9,644 nt of DNA from JAAYXU01 sp050942555 (GCA_050942555.1 JBMNNN010000068.1:1-9644), one strand, 5' to 3'. Positions 1 to 7,296 are shown, numbered from the stretch's first letter. The notes: generated by a model from the letters alone, not told the origin. Program-made: numbers and translations.

Positions 1-6
1 CGCAAG

Positions 7-18
7 CCGCCAAAGCGG
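7..18. other. small GC hairpin at the window edge
   Basis: CCGC (7-10), loop CAAA (11-14) and GCGG (15-18) form a perfect 4-bp stem. It extends by two A-T pairs if G6 is bulged (AA at 4-5 with TT at 19-20). No T-run follows, so it is not a convincing terminator on the plus strand. It could be the tail of a structure or gene lying mostly outside the window. Confidence 0.3.
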
Positions 19-44
19 TTCGTAAAACATGTCAATAACTTTTG

Positions 45-138
45 AAAATGTCTCTAAAACCATCGATCACTTGGGTGATTACTGTATTCCGTTTTAGCTG
101 TTTTCTCGTCATTGTTATCTTTTCCATAGAGACATTTT
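45..138. repeat. nested inverted repeats in AT-rich intergenic DNA
   Basis: AAAATGTCTCTA at 45-56 is matched exactly, as reverse complement, by TAGAGACATTTT at 127-138. With a 2-base bulge the match continues outward (TTGA at 42-45 with TCAA at 140-143). Inside it, CTAAAAC (54-60) pairs with GTTTTAG (91-97), and ATCAC (66-70) with GTGAT (75-79) around a TTGG loop. The base composition is clearly more AT-rich than the flanking genes. The arrangement could be a small miniature-element remnant, an operator region, or a structured leader. The sequence does not decide between them. Confidence 0.55.
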
Positions 139-175
139 ATCAAGATAATATACAGAGACAATATCAACAAGATAA
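128..175. repeat. imperfect tandem direct repeat of about 21 bases
   Basis: AGAGACA followed by TTTTATCAAGATAA (128-148) recurs as AGAGACA followed by ATATCAACAAGATAA (154-175). The spacing between starts is 26 bases. The first copy overlaps the right arm of the inverted repeat at 127-138, so one AGAGACA motif takes part in both structures. A regulator binding site or a decayed element end would both fit. No function is assigned. Confidence 0.4.
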
Positions 176-198
176 CAGCACGGCTTGTGTGTCATCGA

Positions 199-227
199 TT
201 GACTTGCCGGAAGAATTGCAGTAAAGT
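199..227 (+). promoter_or_regulatory. possible sigma-70/A-type promoter for the glycosyltransferase operon
   Basis: TTGACT (199-204, five of six consensus bases) is followed after 17 bases by TAAAGT (222-227, four of six). Transcription would start near 234 and leave room for the ribosome binding site AAAGGTGAT at 254-262. A closer match to the -10 consensus, TATAAT at 243-248, has no good -35 at normal spacing. It would also place the transcript start at or inside the ribosome binding site, so it is less likely to serve this gene. Confidence 0.35.
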
Positions 228-267
228 ATAACTATATTTTATTATAATTTAATAAAGGTGATGGGAT

Positions 268-1383
268 ATGGCATTATTCTTCTACATCATTCTTCCTCTC
301 GCCTGCCTTACGGGGTTCGCTCTTTTCTCAAGGGCATATCTCAAGCCCGGCGCTGCGTCCGCACCATGCGCTTCGAAGATTTCCGTCATCATTCCCGCCC
401 GCAACGAAGAACACAACCTGCCCCATCTTCTCGGGTCGCTTCAGCAGCAGACGCTCATGCCCGGCGAGATCATCGTCGTCGACGACTCCTCGACCGACGG
501 AACGAGCCGCGTAGCCAGGCAGTACGAGGGCGTCACCGTGATCCGCAATCCGGCCCTTCCCGACGGATGGACCGGAAAAACATGGGCGGTATGGAACGGT
601 TACCAGCACGCGACAGGCGACCTCCTCGTCTTTCTGGACGCCGACGTGCGGCTGAACCCGCGGGCGCTGGAGCTGCTGGTCGCAGCCAGGGAGCGCTCGG
701 GGGGCGCGATATCGGTGGTGCCGTACCATCACACCGAGCGATTTTACGAGCGGCTGTCCCTGATCCCGTACCTGCTGGGCGTGTTTTCGTTCGTCTCCCC
801 CTTCGAGCGCAGCAGGGCGCGGAATCTCTACGGGTCGTGCATCGTCGCGACGCGCGAGGATTACGACAGGATCGGCGGACACCACAGCATACGCGGGGAG
901 CTGCTGGACGACCTGAATCTGGGCAAGAAATTTGACGAAGCCGGGATCCGCGTGGAAAACTTCCTGGGAAACGGCTATGTCCGTTTCCGGATGTATCCCT
1001 ATGGCCTGCTCAGCGAGATGCACGGCTTCTCCAAGGGGGCCGTACTGAGCACCGCGACACTGCAGCCCGCCACCATTGCGCTCATCGCTATATGGCTCGC
1101 GGGCCTGCTGGCCGTGGAATTCATGCTGCCAGTCCTCATCGTGCTCAGAAGCCCCCTCGTGTGGCCGTTCCTGGCCGGGTACGCGCTCTATACCCTGCAG
1201 ATACTCTATTTCCTCCGGTATACGGGCCGCTACCGGTGGTTGATACCCGCGGTACATATCCTTTCGTCGATATTCTTCCTGGTCGTGATGGCGTATTCGG
1301 CCTATCAGGTGGTCTGCGTCGGCACCGTTTCGTGGAAAGGACGCCAGGTGGCGGTGCGGGGCGGAGAGAGAGGCGGCCGATGA
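268..1383 (+). CDS. membrane-anchored family 2 glycosyltransferase (CrtQ-like)
   Basis: A GT-A fold glycosyltransferase predicted to transfer a sugar from a nucleotide-sugar donor to a lipid or isoprenoid acceptor at the cytoplasmic face of the membrane. Of 371 residues, the first ~23 form a hydrophobic anchor. The catalytic domain runs from about 37 to 250, with VVDDSSTDGT at 71-79 (donor-binding Asp72/Asp73), a DAD motif at 124-126 for metal binding, and GELLDDLNLG near 210-219 supplying acidic residues where the family places its catalytic base. Three or so membrane helices follow (about 268-292, 296-316, 324-350), then a WKGR tail at 356-359 typical of the CrtQ-like subgroup. The start is fixed by AAAGGTGAT five bases upstream. 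It overlaps the next gene by ATGA, implying translational coupling with the PlsY-like acyltransferase. The acceptor is unknown. No carotenoid genes are in view, so a CrtQ role in carotenoid glycosylation should not be assumed. Confidence 0.92.
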   Translation: MALFFYIILPLACLTGFALFSRAYLKPGAASAPCASKISVIIPARNEEHNLPHLLGSLQQQTLMPGEIIVVDDSSTDGTSRVARQYEGVTVIRNPALPDGWTGKTWAVWNGYQHATGDLLVFLDADVRLNPRALELLVAARERSGGAISVVPYHHTERFYERLSLIPYLLGVFSFVSPFERSRARNLYGSCIVATREDYDRIGGHHSIRGELLDDLNLGKKFDEAGIRVENFLGNGYVRFRMYPYGLLSEMHGFSKGAVLSTATLQPATIALIAIWLAGLLAVEFMLPVLIVLRSPLVWPFLAGYALYTLQILYFLRYTGRYRWLIPAVHILSSIFFLVVMAYSAYQVVCVGTVSWKGRQVAVRGGERGGR

Positions 1384-1997
1384 TCGCGCTGTATGTGCTC
1401 GTCGAGTTCCTGTGCGGCGCGCTCATGTTCTCCTACTGGCTGGGGCTTGCCGTGAAAAAGGATCTTTTCCAGGAAGGGGACGGCAATCCGGGCGCATACA
1501 ATCTATGGCACACAGCCGGATACAGGCTGGGTCTGCTGGGCGTGGCGCTGGACTTCCTCAAAGGGTTTTTCCCGCTCGCGCTTTTTATCCGCTCGGGCCT
1601 TGTCGCGGGATGGGCGGTCGTTCCCGTCGCGATCGCGCCGGTTCTCGGCCACGCCTTTTCCCCTTTTCTCAGGGGAAGGGGCGGCAAGGCAATTGCCGTG
1701 ACATTCGGCGTGTGGAGCGCGGTAACCGCTTTCGAGGCGTCGCTCGTTTACGCGGTCCTGCTCGCGCTGTATTCAGCGTCGGCCAAGCTCCTGTCGCGCG
1801 GGAAACCGATTCCTTCGGATATCGACGGGTTCGCCGCCGTCATGGGCATCGCGCTCATGGGCGTATACCTTGTCGTGCGCGCGTTTCCGCCTCCGATACT
1901 GCTGCTGTGGCTGCTCAATGCGCTGCTCCTGGCGTTCACGAACCGCATGAAGATACGGGGCTTTTTTAAACTGGTCCTTTTCAAAAACCACGAGTAG
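1380..1997 (+). CDS. PlsY-family acyl-phosphate acyltransferase (membrane protein)
   Basis: A 205-residue polytopic membrane protein of the PlsY family, whose characterised members move an acyl group from acyl phosphate to glycerol 3-phosphate. All three family motifs are visible. Motif 1 is GDGNPGAYN at 33-41, motif 2 is DFLKG at 58-62, and motif 3 begins GHAF at 90-93 and continues to GGK at 101-103. Motif 1 carries Tyr40 where most PlsY proteins have Thr, and motif 3 reads GGKA rather than GGKG. This points to a paralogue, not necessarily the housekeeping enzyme. The open frame extends upstream to 1092, but the ATG at 1380 is preferred: it gives a standard-length protein, it overlaps the glycosyltransferase stop as ATGA, and a purine-rich GGAGAGAG stretch lies just upstream. 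Coupling to a glycosyltransferase suggests acylation of a glycolipid or a related acceptor, which is inference. It could also simply be plsY. Confidence 0.87.
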   Translation: MIALYVLVEFLCGALMFSYWLGLAVKKDLFQEGDGNPGAYNLWHTAGYRLGLLGVALDFLKGFFPLALFIRSGLVAGWAVVPVAIAPVLGHAFSPFLRGRGGKAIAVTFGVWSAVTAFEASLVYAVLLALYSASAKLLSRGKPIPSDIDGFAAVMGIALMGVYLVVRAFPPPILLLWLLNALLLAFTNRMKIRGFFKLVLFKNHE

Positions 1998-2006
1998 TGG
2001 TACTAT
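1978..2006 (+). promoter_or_regulatory. weak candidate promoter for parE-parC
   Basis: TTTTCA (1978-1983) and TACTAT (2001-2006) are separated by 17 bases, each with four of six consensus matches. The -35 lies inside the end of the PlsY-like gene. The 49-base gap also carries a strong AAGGAGG (2035-2041), five bases before the parE ATG. Read-through from the upstream pair is equally possible. Confidence 0.25.
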
Positions 2007-2046
2007 AGATAAGAAATACCATATGTAGCGCACTAAGGAGGACTTC

Positions 2047-3999
2047 ATGCAGACAGGTTATACTGCCAGCAGCATTAAGGTGCTCGAAGGGCTGGAGGCA
2101 GTACGAATGCGCCCAGGCATGTATATCGGCAGCACCGGCTCATCGGGGCTGCACCACATGCTCTGGGAAATCGTGGACAACGCCATTGACGAGGCTATGG
2201 GCGGCTATGCCGACGAGATTACAGTCACGCTGCACCCCGACGCCAGCGTCACCGTGACCGACAACGGCCGCGGCGTGCCGGTGGATATCAACCCGCAGCT
2301 TAATATCTCGGGCGTCGAGGTGGTCTATACGCGCCTTCACGCCGGCGGCAAGTTCGGCTCGGAGAATTATGCGTATTCGGGGGGCCTGCACGGAGTGGGC
2401 GCCTCGGTGGTCAACGCGCTGTCCAGGTGGATGTCGGTAGAGATCCATCTGGACGGAAAGGTATACAGGCAGGAATATGTAAGCAAAAAGAACCGCAGCG
2501 GCAAAATGCAGCCCGGCCGGCCAACTGGTCCGCTTAAGGTCGTGGGAAAAACTTACGAAAAGGGCACCCGGGTCACGTTCCTGCCCGACGCGGATGTATT
2601 CGACCACCTCCACTGGAACCATGACACGATCGCCAAGCGCCTCAAGGAACTCGCGTTTCTCAACAAGGGACTGAAAATCGCGTTCACCGACGAGCGGTCG
2701 GACGAGTACGCGCCCGAGGAATACGCCTACGACGGGGGCCTCATGGATTTCGTGCAGTATCTCAACGAGGACAAGACGCCCCTCTTCCCGCATCCGATAC
2801 TGCTGGAGGGTATGCAGGACGGCATACTCGTCTCGGTGGCGATCCAGTACACCGACGCGTACACCGAGAGCATTTTTTCCTATGTCAACAACATACCCAC
2901 CATCGAGGGCGGTATGCACGAAACGGGATTCCGGGCGGCGGTCTCGAAGGTCATGGGCGACTATATCCGGCGCAACAATCTGGTCAAGGAGAAGGAAATC
3001 CCGATGGTGGGCGAGGATTTCCGGGAGGGCATGACGGCGGTCATCGCGATCCGGATGCAGAATCCCCAGTTCGAAGGGCAGACCAAGACGAAGCTCGGGA
3101 ACACCGACGCGCGCAGGGCGGTGGAAACGCTGGTGGGCGAAAAGCTGGCGGCCTGGCTGGACGATCTCAAGCACGCCGAAACGACCGGGGTCATCATGGA
3201 CAAAGTAATCAAATCAGCAAAGGTCCGCCTGGCTACCCGCAAGGCCAAGGAACTGGCCCGCAAGAAAAACCGTCTGGAAGCCGCGCCGCTCGTCGGAAAG
3301 CTTGCGTCGTGCACCGGGCGCAATCCATCCGAAAACGAGCTTTTCATCGTAGAGGGCGATTCGGCGGGAGGCTCCGCCAAGCAGGGCCGGGACCGCCGCT
3401 TTCAGGCCATCCTACCGCTGCGCGGAAAACCTCTTAACGCAGAAAAAAAGCGCATCGACGCTGTGCTTGCCAACGAAGAATTCCGATCGATCATCACGGC
3501 GCTGGGCTGCGGGTTCGACGACGACTTCAATATCGCAACCCTGCGCTTCCACAAGATCATCATACTCTCCGACGCCGACCAGGACGGCGCGCATATCCGT
3601 GCCATACTGCTCACGTTCTTCTTCCGCTATATGAAGGAGCTCATCACCAACGGCCACCTGTATATCGGGCTGCCGCCGCTCTATCAGATCCGCACCGGCA
3701 AAACCATTAAGTACGCGTACGATGATCGGGAGCTGAAGGAGCTGACAAAGGGTAAGAGCAACTATACGCTTCAGCGCTACAAGGGGCTGGGCGAGATGGA
3801 CGCCGAGCAGCTCTGGGAGACGACGATGAACCCAAACGGCCGCAAACTGCTGCGCATATCGCTGGACGACGTGGCCGAGGCCGACCGGCGGGTGACGACG
3901 CTCATGGGCGATAAGGTCGACAGGAGGCGGAACTATATCGCCCGGTATGCGAATTTCAATCGCTACGATGAATTTGAGAAGCTGGGAGGAGCGCGCTGA
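2047..3999 (+). CDS. parE: DNA topoisomerase IV subunit B (ParE)
   Basis: ATPase subunit of a type II topoisomerase; with ParC it decatenates and relaxes chromosomal DNA. The 650 residues are full length. The GHKL ATPase domain has catalytic Glu41 and Asn45 in EIVDNAIDEA, Asp72 in TDNGRG, the ATP lid GGLHGVG at 112-118, and the transducer Gln345-Thr-Lys347. The TOPRIM domain has EGDSAGG at 436-442 (Glu436) and a DADQDG metal site at 509-514 (Asp509, Asp511, Asp513). A RYKGLGEM block lies at 577-584 and the C-terminal RRVTTLMGDKV at 614-624. The last block resembles ParE of Bacillus subtilis (RRVTTLMGDKV) more than GyrB, as recalled from the family. DADQDG differs from the usual GyrB DADVDG. 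There is no dnaA or recF beside it, as a gyrB would often have. An AAGGAGG site sits five bases before the ATG. The gene overlaps parC by one base. A gyrB paralogue remains possible, since the families grade into each other. Confidence 0.9.
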   Translation: MQTGYTASSIKVLEGLEAVRMRPGMYIGSTGSSGLHHMLWEIVDNAIDEAMGGYADEITVTLHPDASVTVTDNGRGVPVDINPQLNISGVEVVYTRLHAGGKFGSENYAYSGGLHGVGASVVNALSRWMSVEIHLDGKVYRQEYVSKKNRSGKMQPGRPTGPLKVVGKTYEKGTRVTFLPDADVFDHLHWNHDTIAKRLKELAFLNKGLKIAFTDERSDEYAPEEYAYDGGLMDFVQYLNEDKTPLFPHPILLEGMQDGILVSVAIQYTDAYTESIFSYVNNIPTIEGGMHETGFRAAVSKVMGDYIRRNNLVKEKEIPMVGEDFREGMTAVIAIRMQNPQFEGQTKTKLGNTDARRAVETLVGEKLAAWLDDLKHAETTGVIMDKVIKSAKVRLATRKAKELARKKNRLEAAPLVGKLASCTGRNPSENELFIVEGDSAGGSAKQGRDRRFQAILPLRGKPLNAEKKRIDAVLANEEFRSIITALGCGFDDDFNIATLRFHKIIILSDADQDGAHIRAILLTFFFRYMKELITNGHLYIGLPPLYQIRTGKTIKYAYDDRELKELTKGKSNYTLQRYKGLGEMDAEQLWETTMNPNGRKLLRISLDDVAEADRRVTTLMGDKVDRRRNYIARYANFNRYDEFEKLGGAR

Positions 4000-6455
4000 T
4001 GGCCCGCAGGAAAAAGAACGAGATCGTCGTCAATGAGACCATCCTCCCCCAGCCGCTCGAGGACGTGATACACAGCTCGATGATGCCCTACGCCGAGTAC
4101 GTCGTCATGGAGCGGGCGCTTCCCCGCGTGGAGGACGGGCTCAAGCCCGTCCAGCGGCGCATTCTCTACACGATGCTGGAGCTATCGAACACCCCCGACA
4201 AGCCCCACAAGAAGTCGGCCCGTATCGCAGGCGACACGATGGGCAAATACCACCCGCACGGGGACACATCGATATACGACGCGATGGTGCGCATGGCCCA
4301 GGACTTCTCGATGCGGGGCATCCTCATCGACGGGCACGGGAACTTCGGCTCGATCGATGGCGACCGGGCCGCTGCGATGCGCTACACAGAGGTGCGGCTT
4401 GCGCCGCTTGCGATGGAACTGCTGCGCGACATCGACAAGGACACCGTCCCCTTCATGCTTAATTTCGACGACACGCTCAGGGAGCCGGTGCTGCTCCCAG
4501 GCCGCTTTCCCAATCTCCTCGTGAACGGCGCGGTGGGTATAGCGGTGGGCCTGGCCACCAACATCCCCACGCACAACCTGGGCGAGGTCATCGACGCCAC
4601 CGTCGCGATGATCGACAAGCCCGGCATCACGCTGGACGAGCTTATGGCGTTCATTCCCGGTCCCGACTTTCCGACCGGCGGCTCGATACTCGAGACGCAG
4701 GGCATCCGCGAGGGCTACGAGACCGGCCGCGGCCGCTTCAGCATACGCGCCCGGTGCGCGATCGAGAAAGCCGCCGGCGGCAAATCGCTGATCGTCATTA
4801 CCGAGATACCCTATCAGGTCAACAAGGCCGCGATGCTCGAAAAAATACTCAGGCTCTGCGAGGACAAGAAGGGCATTCTGGCGGGCATATCCGACATACG
4901 CGACGAATCCGACCGGGAAGGCATGCGGGCCGTCATTGAGGTAAAAAAGGACGCCGACGCGGAGAAGATATTGCAGTATCTGTACAAGTATTCGGATCTC
5001 CAGGTGAGCTACGGCATCAACATGGTGGCCATCGCCGACGGGAAGCCCCGGCAGATGGGACTCAAGGAGATACTGGAGCACTATATCCGCCACCAGCTCG
5101 ACGTGGTCACCCGCCGCACCCGGTTCGACCTCGATCGGGCCGAAGCCCGCGAGCACATACTCGAAGGACTGCTCATCGCGATCCGCAGCATCGACGAGGT
5201 GATCGCGCTCATCAAGTCATCGGCATCGGTTCCCGACGCGAAAAAGCGGCTGATGTCCCGCTTTAAGCTGACCGGTGTGCAGGCGCAGGCCATACTCGAT
5301 ATGCGGCTGCAGCGTCTTACCGCGCTGGAGGTCGAAAAGCTCGAAAAGGAGCTCGCCGAGGTGCGCAGCCTCATCGCCGAGCTCAGAGCGATCCTCGCGT
5401 CTCCAAAGAAGCTGCGCGGCGTCGTCAAAAAGGAGCTGCTGGAGATTAAAAGGAAATACGCCGACGCGCGCCGGACCCGGATGCTGGACGACGACAAGAT
5501 CGTCGAGTTCAGCGCCGAGGATTTCATCATCGTCGAGGACGTGGTGGTTACGGTCAGCCGCGAGGGCTATGTCAAGCGGCTTCCCCAGAAGACCTACGCC
5601 CGCTCCGACCGGCAGGCGTACCCCGACGACCTGAGCCCTGCCGACTCGATTATGGCCGTCATGCCGGGCACGACCGCGCATACGCTGTACGTATTTACGG
5701 GCGACGGGAACATGTACCAGCTCCCCGTCTCGGGGATACCCGAAGCGCGGTGGGCCAGCCGCGGCGCGCATCTTTCGACGCTCCTTAAGGGCTTTAGCAA
5801 AAGCACCCATATCGCCGGAGCGGTATGCACCGATCGCCTTCCGGCAAAGGGAGAGCTGCTGTTCGTGACCCGCGGCGGCATGGCAAAGCGCACCGCGCTC
5901 GACCAGTTCGATACCCGCAGCCGGAAATACATAGCCTGTGGCTTGCAGAAGGGCGACGAGGTGCTGCATGTCGGGCTGTGCCAACGGGGACTGGCCCCGA
6001 CGTTCTTTACCCGCAAGGGCATGGCGCTGCAGCTGAACTACTCGCAGATCAGCCAGATGGGACGTACCGCCCGGGGCAATAAGGTGATGGCGCTGGACGC
6101 CGGCGACGAAATCCTCCATGTCTGCCACTCCGACGGGGAAGGCGAGTTTGTGGCGCTGACCGACCGGGGATACGGGAAAAGGCTGCTGACGCTCGACTTT
6201 TCTCCAAGCAAAAGCCGTACCGTCACGGGAACGAAAATCTTTACGTTCTTAAAGAACGGCAGCAATGGCGAGGCGGTGGTCTTCGTGGGGCGCGTCAAGG
6301 AGCCCGCGGATATCGTCGTGCTGCAGAAAAGCGGCGCAGTGACCCGTATATCGTCGGAGGAATTCCCGATCGAGACGCTGGGCAGCAAGGGCGTGCCGCT
6401 TGTGCCCGTCGTGCTGGGCGACGATCCTGTGCGCGTGTTCCTGCATATGACGTAA
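3999..6455 (+). CDS. parC: DNA topoisomerase IV subunit A (ParC)
   Basis: DNA-breaking and rejoining subunit, partner of the ParE encoded immediately upstream. The 818 residues are complete. The winged-helix region holds the catalytic Arg128-Tyr129 pair in AAMRYTEVRL; Tyr129 forms the covalent DNA link. The quinolone-determining region KYHPHGDTSIYD spans 83-94, with Thr90 and Asp94 at the positions of Escherichia coli GyrA Ser83 and Asp87. The tower/IAVGLATNIP segment is at 181-190. A coiled-coil and C-gate region covers roughly 365-490, including a Lys/Glu-rich stretch at 440-490. The C-terminal domain (about 508-818) shows six pinwheel-type repeats, near 513-527, 561-577, 619-632, 667-679, 716-729 and 771-784. 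The GyrA box QRRGGKG expected in the first blade of gyrase is absent; that place reads TYARSDRQAY. This supports topoisomerase IV over gyrase. GGGAGGA (3984-3990) inside the end of parE is the ribosome binding site, and the genes share one base in TGATG. Confidence 0.92.
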   Translation: MARRKKNEIVVNETILPQPLEDVIHSSMMPYAEYVVMERALPRVEDGLKPVQRRILYTMLELSNTPDKPHKKSARIAGDTMGKYHPHGDTSIYDAMVRMAQDFSMRGILIDGHGNFGSIDGDRAAAMRYTEVRLAPLAMELLRDIDKDTVPFMLNFDDTLREPVLLPGRFPNLLVNGAVGIAVGLATNIPTHNLGEVIDATVAMIDKPGITLDELMAFIPGPDFPTGGSILETQGIREGYETGRGRFSIRARCAIEKAAGGKSLIVITEIPYQVNKAAMLEKILRLCEDKKGILAGISDIRDESDREGMRAVIEVKKDADAEKILQYLYKYSDLQVSYGINMVAIADGKPRQMGLKEILEHYIRHQLDVVTRRTRFDLDRAEAREHILEGLLIAIRSIDEVIALIKSSASVPDAKKRLMSRFKLTGVQAQAILDMRLQRLTALEVEKLEKELAEVRSLIAELRAILASPKKLRGVVKKELLEIKRKYADARRTRMLDDDKIVEFSAEDFIIVEDVVVTVSREGYVKRLPQKTYARSDRQAYPDDLSPADSIMAVMPGTTAHTLYVFTGDGNMYQLPVSGIPEARWASRGAHLSTLLKGFSKSTHIAGAVCTDRLPAKGELLFVTRGGMAKRTALDQFDTRSRKYIACGLQKGDEVLHVGLCQRGLAPTFFTRKGMALQLNYSQISQMGRTARGNKVMALDAGDEILHVCHSDGEGEFVALTDRGYGKRLLTLDFSPSKSRTVTGTKIFTFLKNGSNGEAVVFVGRVKEPADIVVLQKSGAVTRISSEEFPIETLGSKGVPLVPVVLGDDPVRVFLHMT

Positions 6456-6467
6456 AACGACGGACGC

Positions 6468-6481
6468 CTCCCTCCGGGGAG
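6468..6481 (+). terminator. short hairpin after parC, weak terminator candidate
   Basis: CTCCC (6468-6472) pairs with GGGAG (6477-6481) around a TCCG loop, 12 bases after the parC stop. No T-run follows (TATCGCATA), so it may be only an RNA-stabilising hairpin or chance. Confidence 0.25.
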
Positions 6482-6533
6482 TATCGCATATGCCGGTAGA
6501 GGTTATAGGCAGCATCTGTATCATGAGGTTATC

Positions 6534-6864
6534 GTGCGCATCTCCGAGATTATTACGATCATCGTGCTTTTTACCATTTCATCGGGAGCTTTATTGTAGG
6601 ATGCTTTCAGTTCAGGGAAAAGGCATCCTGTTTCATAATGCATATATTCATGCCTCAAGGGAAGAACGCAATAAGCTAAACAAAAAACCGCGCTACCGGC
6701 AATCGGCAATCATATTTACCGCAACCGGGATCATATTTCTGCTCAATGCCGTAGAAATGATCGTCCGAAGCGGATGAATCTTTAATGTCGGGATCGGGCT
6801 TATGATATTTCTGGTCGTTTATGCAGCCATATCAACAATAAGAATCGAGAGAAAACATAAGTAA
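6534..6864 (+). pseudogene. decayed small membrane protein gene, DUF3784-like
   Basis: Three pieces in two frames look like one original protein. Piece 1 (GTG at 6534 to TAG at 6597) encodes VRISEIITIIVLFTISSG and a few more residues, a first membrane helix, with GAGG at 6525-6528 as a possible ribosome binding site. Piece 2 (from 6601, one frame over, to TGA at 6775) encodes LSVQGKGILFHNAYIHAS, a Lys/Arg-rich linker ending in PRYRQS, and a second helix. Piece 3 continues in the same frame after the TGA, encoding IFNVGIGLMIFLVVYAAIST and a basic tail ending HK at TAA 6862-6864. The layout of helix, polar loop, YRQS, helix, helix and basic tail matches small DUF3784-type proteins, whose function is unknown. 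The frameshift near 6597 and the TGA (a likely former TGG Trp codon) suggest inactivation. Composition is more AT-rich than the neighbours, consistent with a foreign origin. Family assignment is from memory of the pattern and is moderate. Confidence 0.6.
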
Positions 6865-6903
6865 ACTCATTGCCGCGGCGAATTTGTCGCTGTAAACGCT
6901 GCC

Positions 6904-7296
6904 CTATCGGGCGCGGCCATCGCGGTCGATCGGATCCTCCGCGGCGTACCCTTTCCTATCGGAAAGGCCGCGCTGCCTTTTGAAGTTCTCCTCGTTCTTC
7001 TTTATATACCGGCTGCACAGCTCATCGGCATCCATGCCCATCTTGATGCACATGCTGACGAAGAAATGGAGTATGTCGACCAGCTCTTCCTTGACCCTGT
7101 CGTCGTCGACGGGCTTTGGATTCTTCCACCATTTAAAGTTCACCTCGTCGATGAGCTCCGCGAGCTCCGAGAGCATCGCCAGGGTCTCCTTCTGTATCCA
7201 CTGCTCGCGGGTGATGTCCGATAGATCCCGTCTGGCCGCGAGGTCCTCGTCGAACCGGCGCTGCAGCGCGAATATCGTATCGAGCTTATCCTTCAA
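6904..7296 (-). CDS. all-alpha (dimeric-type) dUTPase / MazG-like nucleotide pyrophosphohydrolase
   Basis: Predicted to hydrolyse dUTP to dUMP and pyrophosphate, supplying the dTMP pathway and keeping uracil out of DNA. The 130 residues are helical and carry the metal-binding pattern of the all-alpha NTP pyrophosphatase superfamily: Glu44-x2-Glu47 in SELAELIDE and Glu71-x2-Asp74 in EELVDILHFF. NFKWWKNP (53-60) and the later NEENFKRQ (101-108) and DRKGY (113-117) segments are characteristic of the dUTPase_2 type rather than general MazG. This is not the trimeric beta-barrel dUTPase. The start is TTG: an in-frame TAA lies two codons upstream (TAA CAG GGT TTG), and no ATG or GTG occurs before the conserved part. 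AGGGGG at 7311-7306 is placed nine bases before it. The gene lies 23 bases after the M16 peptidase and is probably co-transcribed with it. Substrate could in principle be another (d)NTP. Confidence 0.85.
   Translation of the reverse strand: MKDKLDTIFALQRRFDEDLAARRDLSDITREQWIQKETLAMLSELAELIDEVNFKWWKNPKPVDDDRVKEELVDILHFFVSMCIKMGMDADELCSRYIKKNEENFKRQRGLSDRKGYAAEDPIDRDGRAR

Noticed and set aside
42..224. 60-codon plus-strand frame with one hydrophobic stretch
   Set aside because: It starts at TTG (or ATG 48) with no ribosome binding site, lies across the inverted and direct repeats, and has no recognisable family. A small membrane protein cannot be excluded, but the repeats explain the DNA better.
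1092..1379. Upstream extension of the PlsY-like frame
   Set aside because: It would overlap the glycosyltransferase by about 290 bases. The encoded residues are Arg/Pro-rich out-of-frame sequence, and ATG 1380 gives the normal family length.
2140..3174. Long minus-strand open frame of 344 codons opposite parE
   Set aside because: It is a mirror frame produced by GC-rich codon use. It is His/Val/Arg-rich with no motif, while the plus strand encodes a fully conserved ParE.
4182..5156. Long minus-strand open frame of 324 codons opposite parC
   Set aside because: Same artefact: no recognisable domain, and the plus strand is a complete ParC.
6775..6777. TGA as selenocysteine or reassigned Trp codon
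   Set aside because: No selenocysteine insertion hairpin was evident just after it, other genes in the window end in TGA, and a frameshift in the same gene makes simple decay the easier reading.
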